Shown here: positions 1 through 6,433 of the stretch, piece after piece
Layout of the letters: each line of letters opens with the position of its first letter
Position numbering within the stretch: position 1 is the first letter of the stretch
Origin: an uncultured Chloroflexota bacterium
GTDB taxonomy: Bacteria; Chloroflexota; Limnocylindria; Limnocylindrales; CSP1-4
Direction of reading: 5' to 3'
Assembly: GCA_903924005.1 (NCBI GenBank)
Contig: CAIXZV010000288.1
Coordinates: 1 to 8,759, forward strand
Length of the DNA stretch: 8,759 bases
Translations under genes and position numbers: made by a program
The notes under the pieces: model-generated
Told to the model about the DNA's origin: nothing
Database searches by the model: none
What the model saw: only the letters and a program-made list of their open reading frames with translations

Positions 1-2
1 AT

Positions 3-152
3 GCAGTGCGCGGGGGAAACACCGCTTTTGCGGCCCTGGAAAACCAGTCGCTGCAGACGCTGCGCTCGGCGGGTTGGATGCCCGACTACGTGGCCATCCG
101 CCGCCAAAGCGATTTGCGAGCGGCTGCGCCCGGTGCGCCGCTGGTGGTGCTG
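3..152 (+). other. PanC-like C-terminal segment fused in frame to ScpA (possible contig-end chimera)
   Basis: The peptide from this stretch, including LRSAGWMPDYVAIRRQSDL and then PGAPLVVL, resembles the C-terminal end of pantothenate synthetase (pantoate-beta-alanine ligase). PanC proteins, notably from Betaproteobacteria, carry a GW-x-PDY-x-x-x-R-x-x-x-x-L motif followed by LVVL and then a stretch ending in TRLIDN. Here the PanC pattern stops at LVVL, and ScpA sequence (ELLRGVHDR and onward) begins at about position 153 without a frame change. PanC has no known connection with ScpA, and the C-terminal LG-x-TRLIDN part of PanC is missing. A chimeric assembly end about one read long is the simplest explanation. 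A real fusion cannot be excluded from the sequence alone. Confidence 0.55.
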
Positions 153-374
153 CAGGAGTTGCTGCGCGGCGTGCACGATCGGGTTGTGGTGGCTGTGACA
201 TTCCTTGCGATGCTGGAGCTGGTGAAGCGCCACGAGATCGTCGTGGAGCAGACCGAGCCGTTTGGACCCATCACGGCGCGGAGGACCACCGCGGATGAGC
301 GCACCGCTGCGGGCGTGTCCGCTACCGTTGAGGACGATGCCCCGCTTGATGAGACCCTGGAGGACTTCGCATGA
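3..374 (+). CDS. scpA: Segregation and condensation protein A, C-terminal fragment (5' end missing; first ~50 codons look foreign)
   Basis: ScpA is the kleisin subunit that bridges the SMC heads in the bacterial condensin complex, together with ScpB. Only the C-terminal end is present; the frame is open at the left edge. From about position 153 the translation is typical of the ScpA C-terminal winged helix that binds the SMC head: VVVAVTFLAMLELVKRHEIV followed by EQTEPFGPI. An acidic tail of about 30 residues follows. The residues before this (positions 3-152) do not resemble the ScpA linker but look like the end of PanC (see the separate entry), so the native upstream part of scpA may be absent. 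The TGA stop overlaps the scpB ATG as ATGA, the usual coupling of the two partners. The assignment of the last ~70 codons is firm from sequence and context. Confidence 0.8.
   Translation, partial: AVRGGNTAFAALENQSLQTLRSAGWMPDYVAIRRQSDLRAAAPGAPLVVLQELLRGVHDRVVVAVTFLAMLELVKRHEIVVEQTEPFGPITARRTTADERTAAGVSATVEDDAPLDETLEDFA
359..363 (+). promoter_or_regulatory. Ribosome binding site of scpB
   Basis: GGAGG lies 7 bases before the ATG at 371, inside the last codons of scpA. It supports the 371 start for scpB, even though the first ~50 residues of ScpB are not conserved. Confidence 0.7.
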
Positions 375-1114
375 CCGCGCCTGAGCCCGGTCAGGACGAC
401 ACCAACCTGTCCACCCGCGCAGCCTCCGAGTCTGCTGGGGACGAGGCCGGTGCGGTTGCGACCGCTTCGGCTGCTGGCGAGCCCGAACAGACGGGCGACG
501 ATGAGGCACGCCCCGCACCGGGCGAGCTGACCGAGGCGCAGCTGGAGGCGCTCCTGTTTGTGGCCGAGAAGCCGCTCACACGACGCGAGATTGCCGCCGT
601 TGCCGGTGTGGACCGCGCCACTGTTGATGAGCGGCTGGGTGATCTGGAGGTATCGCTGGCGAATCGCGGGATCCGGCTGGTCATTGCCGGCGAGCGCGTG
701 GAGCTGGCAACGGCGCCAGAGACCGGGCGGATCGTGGCCCGCTATGTTGGTGCGGACGCCGTGCGCCTGTCGCCCGCCGCACTCGAGACGTTGGCCATCG
801 TGGCCTATCGCCAGCCCGTCACGCGCGCCGCCATCGAGCGCGTTCGCGGCGTTGACTCGGACTACACCCTGCGCGCGCTGCTGCACCGGCGCCTCGTGGT
901 GGAGCTTGGCAGATCCGACGCGCCGGGGCGCCCCATCTACTACGGGACCGGCTTCGAGTTCCTTGAGCGGTTTGGCTTGGTTTCCACCGATGAGCTGCCG
1001 CCTCTTGATCTCGATATCGCGAGCCGTCTTGTGGACGGCGATGCCGCAGTCGCCGCCGAGCGGGCAAGCCTTGCGTCGGTGGTTGACGCCGCGCCTAGCG
1101 AAGATGGAGCCTGA
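371..1114 (+). CDS. scpB: Segregation and condensation protein B
   Basis: ScpB dimers bind ScpA in the SMC-ScpAB condensin and act on the nucleoid during chromosome compaction and segregation. The 247-residue product has an acidic, Ala/Glu-rich, probably disordered N-terminus (about 1-50). Two winged helices follow: the first from about 53 to 128 (starting LTEAQLEALLFVAEKPLTRR), the second from about 133 to 205. The second carries the family signature IVAYRQPVTRAAIERVRGVD (143-162) and PGRPIYYGTGFEFLERFGL (185-203). Family members are usually about 180-250 residues long, so this one is near the upper end because of its N-terminal extension. The start was chosen for its strong GGAGG site and the ATGA overlap with scpA. 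The rluB gene begins 3 bases after the stop. Assignment is secure. Confidence 0.95.
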   Translation: MTAPEPGQDDTNLSTRAASESAGDEAGAVATASAAGEPEQTGDDEARPAPGELTEAQLEALLFVAEKPLTRREIAAVAGVDRATVDERLGDLEVSLANRGIRLVIAGERVELATAPETGRIVARYVGADAVRLSPAALETLAIVAYRQPVTRAAIERVRGVDSDYTLRALLHRRLVVELGRSDAPGRPIYYGTGFEFLERFGLVSTDELPPLDLDIASRLVDGDAAVAAERASLASVVDAAPSEDGA

Positions 1115-1117
1115 CCC

Positions 1118-1900
1118 GTGCCGGCCGAACGCATCTCCAAGGTCCTCGCCGCAGCAGGTGTCGCGTCTCGCCGAGGGGTGGACGCGCTTGTTGCCGCGGG
1201 CCGCGTGACCGTGGATGGACGGGTCGCGACGCTTGGCGAACAGGTTGACCCCGCGCTGCAGCGTCTCGCGGTTGACGGTCGCGTGGTCGGCGCAATGGCG
1301 CAGGACCACATCTACCTCGCGGTGCACAAGCCAGCGGGGGTCACCTCCACGGTGCGCGACCGCCACGCGGAGATGACCGTCATCGAACTGGTGCCGCGCG
1401 ACCTGGGGGGAATGGCTCGCCTCTATCCGGTTGGCCGCCTGGACCAGGACAGCGAGGGGCTGCTGCTGCTCACAAACGATGGCGAATGGTCGGAGTTGGT
1501 GCTCCACCCCCGCTATGGCGTGGAGCGCGAGTACGCGGTGGGCCTTGCTCGTCCGTTGAGCCGCGAGCAGGCCGAGACGCTCCATCGGGGTGTTGCGCTT
1601 GAGGAGGGAACGGCAACACTGTCGGGTCTCCGCGGGCAGACCCGGACCGAGGACCAGCGCCTCGCGCAACTCCTTCGCCCGGAACCGGATCGCGGTCTCG
1701 TGTGGATCCGGGTGACCATCCAGCAGGGGTGGAAGCGCCAGCTGCGCCGCATGTTTGGCCAGGTGGGCGCTCCAGTGCAGCGTCTCGTCCGCGTGCGCAT
1801 CGGCACCTTGCGTCTAGACCCGCTCCACACGGGCGAGGTTCGGCCGCTGACGTCAACCGAAGTGAAACGCCTGGCGCCAAACCGTGGGCCGCGAGCGTGA
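1118..1900 (+). CDS. rluB: 23S rRNA pseudouridine synthase, RluB/RsuA family
   Basis: RluB-type enzymes isomerise a uridine in domain V of 23S rRNA (U2605 in E. coli) to pseudouridine. The 260-residue product has an N-terminal S4 RNA-binding domain (about 3-50; RISKVLAAAGVASRRGVDAL). The catalytic domain follows, with VHKPAGVTST (69-78) and GRLDQDSEGLLLLTNDG (106-122), where Asp109 is the expected catalytic aspartate. The late family motif appears as GWKRQLRRMF (204-213); relatives often have GRNRQVRRMF, so Trp and Lys here are mild variants. The start is GTG, supported by GGAG at 1106-1109, 8 bases upstream. The gene follows scpB by 3 bases and its TGA overlaps the cmk GTG start (GTGA). RluB is favoured over RsuA because the scpA-scpB-rluB order is conserved; the exact target uridine is inferred. 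Confidence 0.9.
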   Translation: MPAERISKVLAAAGVASRRGVDALVAAGRVTVDGRVATLGEQVDPALQRLAVDGRVVGAMAQDHIYLAVHKPAGVTSTVRDRHAEMTVIELVPRDLGGMARLYPVGRLDQDSEGLLLLTNDGEWSELVLHPRYGVEREYAVGLARPLSREQAETLHRGVALEEGTATLSGLRGQTRTEDQRLAQLLRPEPDRGLVWIRVTIQQGWKRQLRRMFGQVGAPVQRLVRVRIGTLRLDPLHTGEVRPLTSTEVKRLAPNRGPRA

Positions 1901-2571
1901 GCGACGACGTGAGGCCGGCTGCGGCGGAGGGAGCCCAGGGTGGTTCCCTGTCGCGCAAGCGCGGTCCTGTGGTGGCCTTGGACGGCCCCGCGTCCAGCGG
2001 CAAGAGCTCGGTTGGAGCGGCCGTCTCAAGACGTCTCGGCCTGCGGTTTGTGGACACGGGTCTGTTCTACCGGGCCGTGACGGCGCTTGCGCTTGCCGAG
2101 GGCATTGACCCCGAAGATGTTCAGGGCCTTGTCCGGCTCGTGCCGCGGATTGCGCTCGCCGACGACGGCGAGGGGCGCCTCGCGCACGTCCTCGTGGACG
2201 GTGCGGACCGCGACATGCCCATGCACGGACCCATGGTGGACGGCGCCGTCTCGCTCGTGGCGCGTCAGGCCGGGCTCCGGGCCGAGCTGCTGGAGCGCCA
2301 GCGTGACCTCGCCAGAGATGGCGGCATCGTCCTCGCTGGCCGCGACATCGGCACCGTGGTGCTTCCCGATGCCGATGTGAAGATCTATCTCGATGCCTCG
2401 CCGGAGGAGCGCGCCCGTCGCCGGATCCGCGAGCGGCATCTTGACGAGGCCGGGCCCGAGGCGACGGAGGTCCGCAGGCAGCGGGCGTCCGCGATGTGGC
2501 CGACAGCACGCGTGATGTCGCGCCGTTGCGCACGGCGGAGGATGCGCAGGTCATCGCGACCGACGGCGTGA
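1897..2571 (+). CDS. cmk: Cytidylate kinase, frameshifted near its C-terminus
   Basis: Cmk phosphorylates CMP and dCMP with ATP in the cytoplasm. The conserved part starts at about residue 24: P-loop GPASSGKS (30-37), then FVDTGLFYRAVT (51-62) of the NMP-binding region, and LAGRDIGTVVLPDADVKIYL (146-165), followed by PEERARRR of the lid. About 28 variable residues precede the P-loop. The GTG start is inferred from the GTGA overlap with rluB; no good Shine-Dalgarno is visible. After about residue 195 this frame loses similarity and stops at 2571. The true Cmk C-terminus (RDVADSTRDVAPLRTAEDAQ, ending near 2618) is in the frame that becomes plsC. One missing base between about 2472 and 2487 explains this and keeps normal family spacing. 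The N-terminal assignment is secure; whether the break is biological is not known. Confidence 0.9.
   Translation: MSDDVRPAAAEGAQGGSLSRKRGPVVALDGPASSGKSSVGAAVSRRLGLRFVDTGLFYRAVTALALAEGIDPEDVQGLVRLVPRIALADDGEGRLAHVLVDGADRDMPMHGPMVDGAVSLVARQAGLRAELLERQRDLARDGGIVLAGRDIGTVVLPDADVKIYLDASPEERARRRIRERHLDEAGPEATEVRRQRASAMWPTARVMSRRCARRRMRRSSRPTA
2472..2487 (+). other. Frameshift site within cmk (one base apparently missing)
   Basis: Upstream of this interval Cmk is read in frame 1; from it onward the Cmk C-terminus is read in frame 3. Adding one base here restores the family spacing between the Val at 2470 and the conserved Arg-Asp at 2490-2495 (seven residues from Val to Arg). Adding a G to the GGG run at 2483-2485 would give EVRRQRGVRDVADSTRDVAP. 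No classical -1 slippery heptamer is evident, so a sequencing or assembly deletion, or a strain mutation, is more likely than programmed frameshifting. Confidence 0.8.
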
Positions 2572-3455
2572 CGTTTGACCAGACGGTGGAGCTTGTGGTG
2601 GCCGCCATTGCGGTCTTCACCCGATCAGCCGAGACGCGGCCGGCTACCCAGATTCCGCCAGCGCCTGCCAGCGCGCCGAAGCCGCGCGGCAAGGTTGCCG
2701 CCAAGGCGTTCCTCAAGAGCAATCGGGCGCTCGAGATCGGCATGCGCATGGATGACCACCAGTCGCGCCTGGTGCGCCTGGTTGCATTTTGCTGTCGGAT
2801 GGCGTCTCGGCTCGTGGCCCAAATCCAGGTGGAGGGGATGGGCAACGTTCCCCGGAGCGGCCCCGTGATCCTTGCCGCCAACCACATCTCCAACGCGGAT
2901 CCGGTGGTCATCGGCGCCTGGCTGACGCCCGCGCTCCAGACGCGGCGCATCCACTGGCTGGGCAAGCGAGAGCTGTTCGACATTCCAATCTTTGGCCTTG
3001 TTGCCGCATCGGGCGGTGTCCACCCGGTGGAGCGGGGCACCGCCGACGTGGATGCGTTCCGCCTTGCAACACGTGTGCTTGAGGCAGGGTCAGTGCTCCT
3101 CATCTTCCCTGAGGGCACACGTAGTCCCACAGGCCAGCTCGCCGAGGCAAAAGATGGCACGGCGCTGCTGGCGCTCAAGACCGGCGCCCAGATCGTGCCA
3201 ATTGGCGTCAACAACGCCGACGAGGTCTGGCGCAAAGGCCGGACCCTGCCGTCTCCGTTTCCCCGGCGAACAATCACCGTGCGCATCGGCAAAGCATTCC
3301 TCCCGGCCGCCGAACTGCCGAAGGACCTGGACCGCCGCTCCCTCAAGACGGCGGCCACCCTGTTGATCATGCGTCGGATCGCGGAGCAGCTGGACCCCCG
3401 TCATCGCGGCGCATATGCCGCGGCCGTGGATCAGAACGCACCCCCCAGCGGCTGA
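2496..3455 (+). CDS. plsC: 1-acyl-sn-glycerol-3-phosphate acyltransferase (PlsC family), in frame with the Cmk C-terminus
   Basis: PlsC enzymes acylate lysophosphatidic acid to phosphatidic acid at the inner face of the membrane. All four acyltransferase blocks are visible (numbered from the GTG at 2496): NHISNADP (129-136) with the catalytic His130 and Asp135; GGVHPVERG (173-181); FPEGTRS (204-210); and IVPIGVNN (233-240). Residues 1-41 of this frame are not PlsC but the end of cytidylate kinase (DSTRDVAPLR and onward). A Pro/Ala-rich linker of about 40 residues follows without a stop. The GTG at 2496 is therefore unlikely to be a natural start. Either the gene is a cmk-plsC fusion, or PlsC starts separately at ATG 2742 or 2748, which would give about 237 residues, the usual PlsC length. 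The TGA overlaps the ispH ATG by one base. Confidence 0.88.
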   Translation: MADSTRDVAPLRTAEDAQVIATDGVTFDQTVELVVAAIAVFTRSAETRPATQIPPAPASAPKPRGKVAAKAFLKSNRALEIGMRMDDHQSRLVRLVAFCCRMASRLVAQIQVEGMGNVPRSGPVILAANHISNADPVVIGAWLTPALQTRRIHWLGKRELFDIPIFGLVAASGGVHPVERGTADVDAFRLATRVLEAGSVLLIFPEGTRSPTGQLAEAKDGTALLALKTGAQIVPIGVNNADEVWRKGRTLPSPFPRRTITVRIGKAFLPAAELPKDLDRRSLKTAATLLIMRRIAEQLDPRHRGAYAAAVDQNAPPSG

Positions 3456-4477
3456 TGCAGTTGAGCGCAGCCCGGCGGCATGCGGGGACCTGTGCGACCA
3501 TCTGGGCTATGGGCATGGTTGAAGAGGTCCGAATCGCGCGCCGCACCGGGTTTTGCTATGGCGTGCGTGAGGCAATCGACAAGGCGAAGGAGTCGGCTGC
3601 GGCCGGCAAGTCCACCCACACCCTCGGTCAGGTTGTGCATAACGAAGGCGTCATCAACCAGCTTGAGGACGCGGGCGTCCGCAGCGTGGACAGCCTTGAC
3701 CAGGTGCACAACGGCACGGCCGTCGTCATCCGAGCCCACGGTGTCCGACCGGAAGTGTTCGAGGCCGCCGACAAACGCGGGCTTGAGGTCATCGACGGGA
3801 CGTGTACCTGGGTGATCCAGGAGCAGCGTCAACTGCAGGCGCTCGTGGACGAGGACTACACCATCGTCCTGCTTGGGACGCCCAAGCACCCCGAGGTTGT
3901 GGGGCTTCTGGGCTTTGCGCCTGACGCCATCGTGGTAGACGAGGAAGAAGATTGGGAGCGCATCCCCAGACGCAAGAGGATGGCGCTCATCACGCAGTCA
4001 ACGCAGCCGCCTTGGAAGTTTGAGAAGCTCGCCGCGCTCATGGTGTCGCGCGCCCATGAGCTCAAGATCGTCAACTCTGTGTGCCCCGTCACCATCCGGC
4101 GGCAAGAGGACACGCTCGATACAGCCCGCGACGTGGACCTGATGGTTGTCGTGGGTGGTCGGCATTCCGCGAACACCAAGGAACTCACCCGGCTCTGCGG
4201 CATTGCCGGCACCCCGGCCGTGCAGATTGAGAACGCGAGGGACCTTGTGGATCCACAGCCATTTGAGGGCGTCCGCATCGTCGGCGTCACCGGGGGCACC
4301 AGCACACCCATCGAGGATCTCCGCGAAGTAGCGCAGCGGATCTTTGAGTTGGCCGGCACGGACGAGGTCCGGACGCACGCCGTTGTGCTTGCCGCGGCTG
4401 CGCTTGACGCCGCCGCGACACCTGCGGGTCGGACAACGTCGCTTCCCCGCCAGCCCCTCGCCGCGAGCGCTTTCTGA
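3455..4477 (+). CDS. ispH: 4-hydroxy-3-methylbut-2-enyl diphosphate reductase
   Basis: IspH is the last enzyme of the MEP pathway. It reduces HMBPP to IPP and DMAPP using a [4Fe-4S] cluster. The three cluster cysteines are present: Cys34 (TGFCYGV), Cys117 (DGTCTWV) and Cys210 (NSVCPVT). The substrate-site histidines are His62 (VVHNEGV), His95 (RAHGV) and His145 with Glu147 (KHPEV). Also seen are Gln181-Ser-Thr183, Ser238-Ala239-Asn240 and Ser283 (GGTSTP). Two positions differ from the E. coli pattern: TCP is TCT, and the Ser-Ser-Asn substrate motif is Ser-Ala-Asn. About 40 Ala-rich residues are added at the C-terminus. ATG 3455 overlaps the plsC stop, but similarity begins at Met21, so ATG 3509 or 3515 may be the real start. 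The stop overlaps der (TGATG). Confidence 0.93.
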   Translation: MQLSAARRHAGTCATIWAMGMVEEVRIARRTGFCYGVREAIDKAKESAAAGKSTHTLGQVVHNEGVINQLEDAGVRSVDSLDQVHNGTAVVIRAHGVRPEVFEAADKRGLEVIDGTCTWVIQEQRQLQALVDEDYTIVLLGTPKHPEVVGLLGFAPDAIVVDEEEDWERIPRRKRMALITQSTQPPWKFEKLAALMVSRAHELKIVNSVCPVTIRRQEDTLDTARDVDLMVVVGGRHSANTKELTRLCGIAGTPAVQIENARDLVDPQPFEGVRIVGVTGGTSTPIEDLREVAQRIFELAGTDEVRTHAVVLAAAALDAAATPAGRTTSLPRQPLAASAF

Positions 4478-6039
4478 TGTCCAACCGATCTGCGGGCCTC
4501 CCCGTGGTGGCCTTTGTCGGCCGGCCCAATGTGGGCAAGAGCACGCTGTTCAACCGCGTCGTGGGCAACGACCGCGCGGCCATTGTGGAAGACCGCGCCC
4601 GGACCACCCGTGACCGCCTGTATGGCGATGCCGAGTGGAACGGTCGGCGCTTTGTTGTGGTTGACACCGGTGGCCTTGAGGTTGCCCCTGGAGACCCCAT
4701 CGAGGAAGCGGTGCAGGTGCAGGCCCGTCTGGCGATCAGCGAGGCGGACGTCATCGTCTTTCTCGTGGACGCAGAGACCGGCACCACGCCTGCGGACCTT
4801 GACGCAGCGGAGCTCCTCCGGAAGACCACCAAGCCGGTCCTGGTGGCGGCCAACAAGGCCGACAACCAGCGACGCGAGCAGGATGCGGCTGAGTTCTACG
4901 CCTTTGGCTGGGATGACACCTTCGCCATCTCGGCCAACCACGGCCGCGGTGTCGCAGACCTGCTCGACGCCATCGTCTGGGCCCTGCCGCCCGAGAGCAC
5001 GCGCGAAGTTGCCCGCAAGGAGCGCGAGGTGCAGGCCGACGCCTGGGCCGATGAAGTGGCGGCCGGTCGGCTGGATCCGTTTGTGATTGGCGTGGACGAC
5101 GCGAGCGATCCCGAGGGCGACGACGATCTCGAGGGAGAAACACCCGAGGCAGAGGCAGCCCGCTGGGATGCCCTCATGGCCACCGAGGACGATGACCCGC
5201 CCGCAATCGCGTTCGTTGGACGTCCAAACGTTGGCAAGAGCAGCCTGCTCAACGCACTGCTGGGTGAGAACCGGACCATCGTCTCGGACATCCCGGGCAC
5301 CACGCGCGACGCCATCGACACCACGATCCCGTGGGGCCGAAGCGAGATTGTCCTGATTGACACCGCAGGCATCAAGCGTCGCGGCAAGGTGGCCAACGGC
5401 CCCGCTGCGGAACGCTACTCCACGCTGCGGGCGCTCAAGGCCATCGGCCGAGCAGATGTTGCGGTGCTGGTGCTTGACGCGGCCGAAGGCCTTACGGCAC
5501 AGGACGCCCACGTCGCCGGCTACGTGATTGAGGAGGGGAGGGGCCTCGTCCTTGCGGTCAACAAGTGGGACATCGTCGAGGGCAAGACCCACAAGAGCTT
5601 TGACGAGTTCGTGACGGAGCTGCGGCGCGACCTTGCGTTCATTGACTACGCGCCCATCGTGTCCATCAGCGCCAAGACCGGTCAGCGAGTGCAGCGCGTC
5701 CTCGAGCTGGCCGTCGAGGTCTGGGGCGAGCGGCGCAAGCGGATCAACACGGGCGAGCTCAACCGGCTTGTTCGTGAGCTTGTGGACAAGACGCCGCCGG
5801 CGATGGTCCACGGCCGTCGCGCCAAGATCCGCTATGCCACGCAGGCGGGTGTCGCGCCGCCCACGTTCGTCTTCTTCGCCACTGACCCTGCATCAATCCA
5901 CTTCTCGTATCGACGGTTTCTTGAGAACCGGCTCCGCGAGGCGTATGGCTTTGACGGCACGCCAATCAAGCTGGTCTTCCGCGAGCAGGCGCGAGAGAAG
6001 CGGACGTACAAGGGCAAGCCCGGCAAGTCCAAGCGCTAG
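4477..6039 (+). CDS. der: Ribosome-associated GTPase Der (EngA)
   Basis: Der has two tandem GTPase domains and a KH-like domain and is needed for 50S subunit assembly. The first GTPase has GRPNVGKS (15-22), TTRDR (43-47), DTGG (63-66) and NKAD (126-129). The second has GRPNVGKS (248-255), TTRD (275-278), DTAG (295-298), NKWD (362-365) and SAK (398-400). The KH-like domain spans about 425-505 (GELNRLVRELVDKTPPAM to IKLVFREQAREK), and a basic tail ends in KGKPGKSKR. At 520 residues it is longer than most Der proteins (about 435-490). Most of the excess is an acidic linker between the GTPase domains (about 175-243, with runs such as DPEGDDDLEGETPE). The ATG overlaps the ispH stop by one base. 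Der is the last protein gene of the operon; tRNA-Pro follows 48 bases later. Confidence 0.97.
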   Translation: MSNRSAGLPVVAFVGRPNVGKSTLFNRVVGNDRAAIVEDRARTTRDRLYGDAEWNGRRFVVVDTGGLEVAPGDPIEEAVQVQARLAISEADVIVFLVDAETGTTPADLDAAELLRKTTKPVLVAANKADNQRREQDAAEFYAFGWDDTFAISANHGRGVADLLDAIVWALPPESTREVARKEREVQADAWADEVAAGRLDPFVIGVDDASDPEGDDDLEGETPEAEAARWDALMATEDDDPPAIAFVGRPNVGKSSLLNALLGENRTIVSDIPGTTRDAIDTTIPWGRSEIVLIDTAGIKRRGKVANGPAAERYSTLRALKAIGRADVAVLVLDAAEGLTAQDAHVAGYVIEEGRGLVLAVNKWDIVEGKTHKSFDEFVTELRRDLAFIDYAPIVSISAKTGQRVQRVLELAVEVWGERRKRINTGELNRLVRELVDKTPPAMVHGRRAKIRYATQAGVAPPTFVFFATDPASIHFSYRRFLENRLREAYGFDGTPIKLVFREQAREKRTYKGKPGKSKR

Positions 6040-6069
6040 TTCACCCGTCGGCTCAGAGAAGGCCGCGGA

Positions 6070-6078
6070 TGGTAGACT
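6070..6078 (+). promoter_or_regulatory. Possible extended -10 promoter for tRNA-Pro
   Basis: TGGTAGACT fits an extended -10 element (TG, one base, then TAGACT for TATAAT). It ends 9 bases before the tRNA, which suits a start site just upstream of the gene. No convincing -35 hexamer lies 16-18 bases upstream, so the tRNA may instead be transcribed by read-through from der. Confidence 0.3.
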
Positions 6079-6087
6079 CAACGGCCT

Positions 6088-6164
6088 CGGGGCGTGGCGC
6101 AGCCTGGTAGCGCACCTGAATGGGGTTCAGGAGGCCGAGCGTTCGAATCGCTCCGCCCCGACCA
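6088..6164 (+). tRNA. tRNA-Pro, anticodon GGG, with encoded CCA
   Basis: All four arms of the cloverleaf fold. The acceptor CGGGGCG (6088-6094) pairs with CGCCCCG (6154-6160). The D-stem is GCGC (6097-6100) with GCGC (6110-6113) around a 9-base loop. The anticodon stem CCTGA (6115-6119) pairs with TCAGG (6127-6131). The T-stem GAGCG pairs with CGCTC around TTCGAAT. The seven-base anticodon loop ATGGGGT places GGG at 6122-6124, reading proline codons CCC and CCT. The first acceptor pair C-G and discriminator A (6161) are usual for bacterial tRNA-Pro, and CCA is encoded at 6162-6164. The gene is 77 bases long and intact. It lies between the der stop and a hairpin terminator. Confidence 0.97.
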
Positions 6165-6181
6165 CTCTCGCACGTACGAAT

Positions 6182-6212
6182 GAGGCCTCTGGAGCAATCC
6201 GGAGGCCTTTCG
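6182..6212 (+). terminator. Hairpin terminator after tRNA-Pro
   Basis: GGCCTCTGG (6184-6192) pairs with CCGGAGGCC (6199-6207) in a 9-bp stem with one G-T wobble, around the loop AGCAAT. The stem can extend by A6183-T6208. It is followed by TTT and then CGTCTT, a short T-rich tail. Its place 20 bases after the tRNA suggests it ends transcripts from both the operon and the tRNA. Confidence 0.75.
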
Positions 6213-6433
6213 TCTTGGCGCCGTACCCAAACAGGCGCGGCGTTCTGCTGACACGAGTCACCGCGGTCCGTCCGATCTTCACCACGTACATCCACACCCG
6301 TCTTGGGAACTGAGCCGGGCCGCGTCTCAGACGCGTGGTAGTTTCCGGACAGGCTCTGGGCTCCGATGCGCGTCAGCACAAAGCTGGCGGCCGCAATTCC
6401 CGGGGCAGACCGAAGCGAGGCGGGCGGGACGTG
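6213..6433. other. Intergenic region before the dehydrogenase gene
   Basis: I see no gene here on either strand. The stretch holds a 15-bp dyad at 6321-6335. Just before the next gene it has GAGG at 6417-6420, a plausible ribosome binding site. No sigma-70 promoter with good -35 and -10 boxes at correct spacing stands out, although a promoter for the downstream gene should lie here because a terminator precedes it. Confidence 0.6.
6321..6335. promoter_or_regulatory. Perfect 15-bp inverted repeat, possible operator
   Basis: CGCGTCT and AGACGCG are exact reverse complements around a single central C. The site lies about 98 bases upstream of the dehydrogenase start, in the only intergenic region where its promoter could be. 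The spacing suits a homodimeric regulator. It could also form a weak hairpin, or be chance in GC-rich DNA. No regulator gene is in the window. Confidence 0.3.

Noticed and set aside
86..1669. A long minus-strand open frame (527 codons) opposite scpA, scpB and rluB
   Set aside because: It lies opposite three recognised genes. Its translation is Arg-, Gly- and Ala-rich without any family motif, as expected for the antisense of high-GC coding DNA.
1702..1896. Extension of cmk upstream to ATG 1702
   Set aside because: This would overlap the conserved rluB C-terminus by about 200 bases. The GTG at 1897 overlaps the rluB stop as GTGA and leaves the whole Cmk domain intact.
2470..2496. Programmed -1 frameshift to make Cmk-PlsC
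   Set aside because: There is no X-XXY-YYZ slippery heptamer such as A-AAA-AAG, and no internal Shine-Dalgarno or clear pseudoknot that I could recognise. A lost base is the simpler explanation.
3856..5811. A 651-codon minus-strand open frame opposite ispH and der
   Set aside because: It is opposite two well-conserved genes and shows no recognisable domain. Open antisense frames this long occur in GC-rich genes with biased third positions.
6040..6078. TTCACC at 6040-6045 as the -35 box of the tRNA promoter
   Set aside because: The spacing to TAGACT at 6073 is 27 bases, too long for a sigma-70 promoter.
6140..6164. The tRNA-Pro 3' end as an attachment site for an integrated element
   Set aside because: I found no second copy of the tRNA 3' end, and no integrase, in the window. 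A terminator and an ordinary metabolic gene follow.
6335..6433. Start of the dehydrogenase at 6335
   Set aside because: The added 33 residues are basic and unlike the family. The Rossmann fold begins directly after ATG 6434, which has a GAGG upstream.
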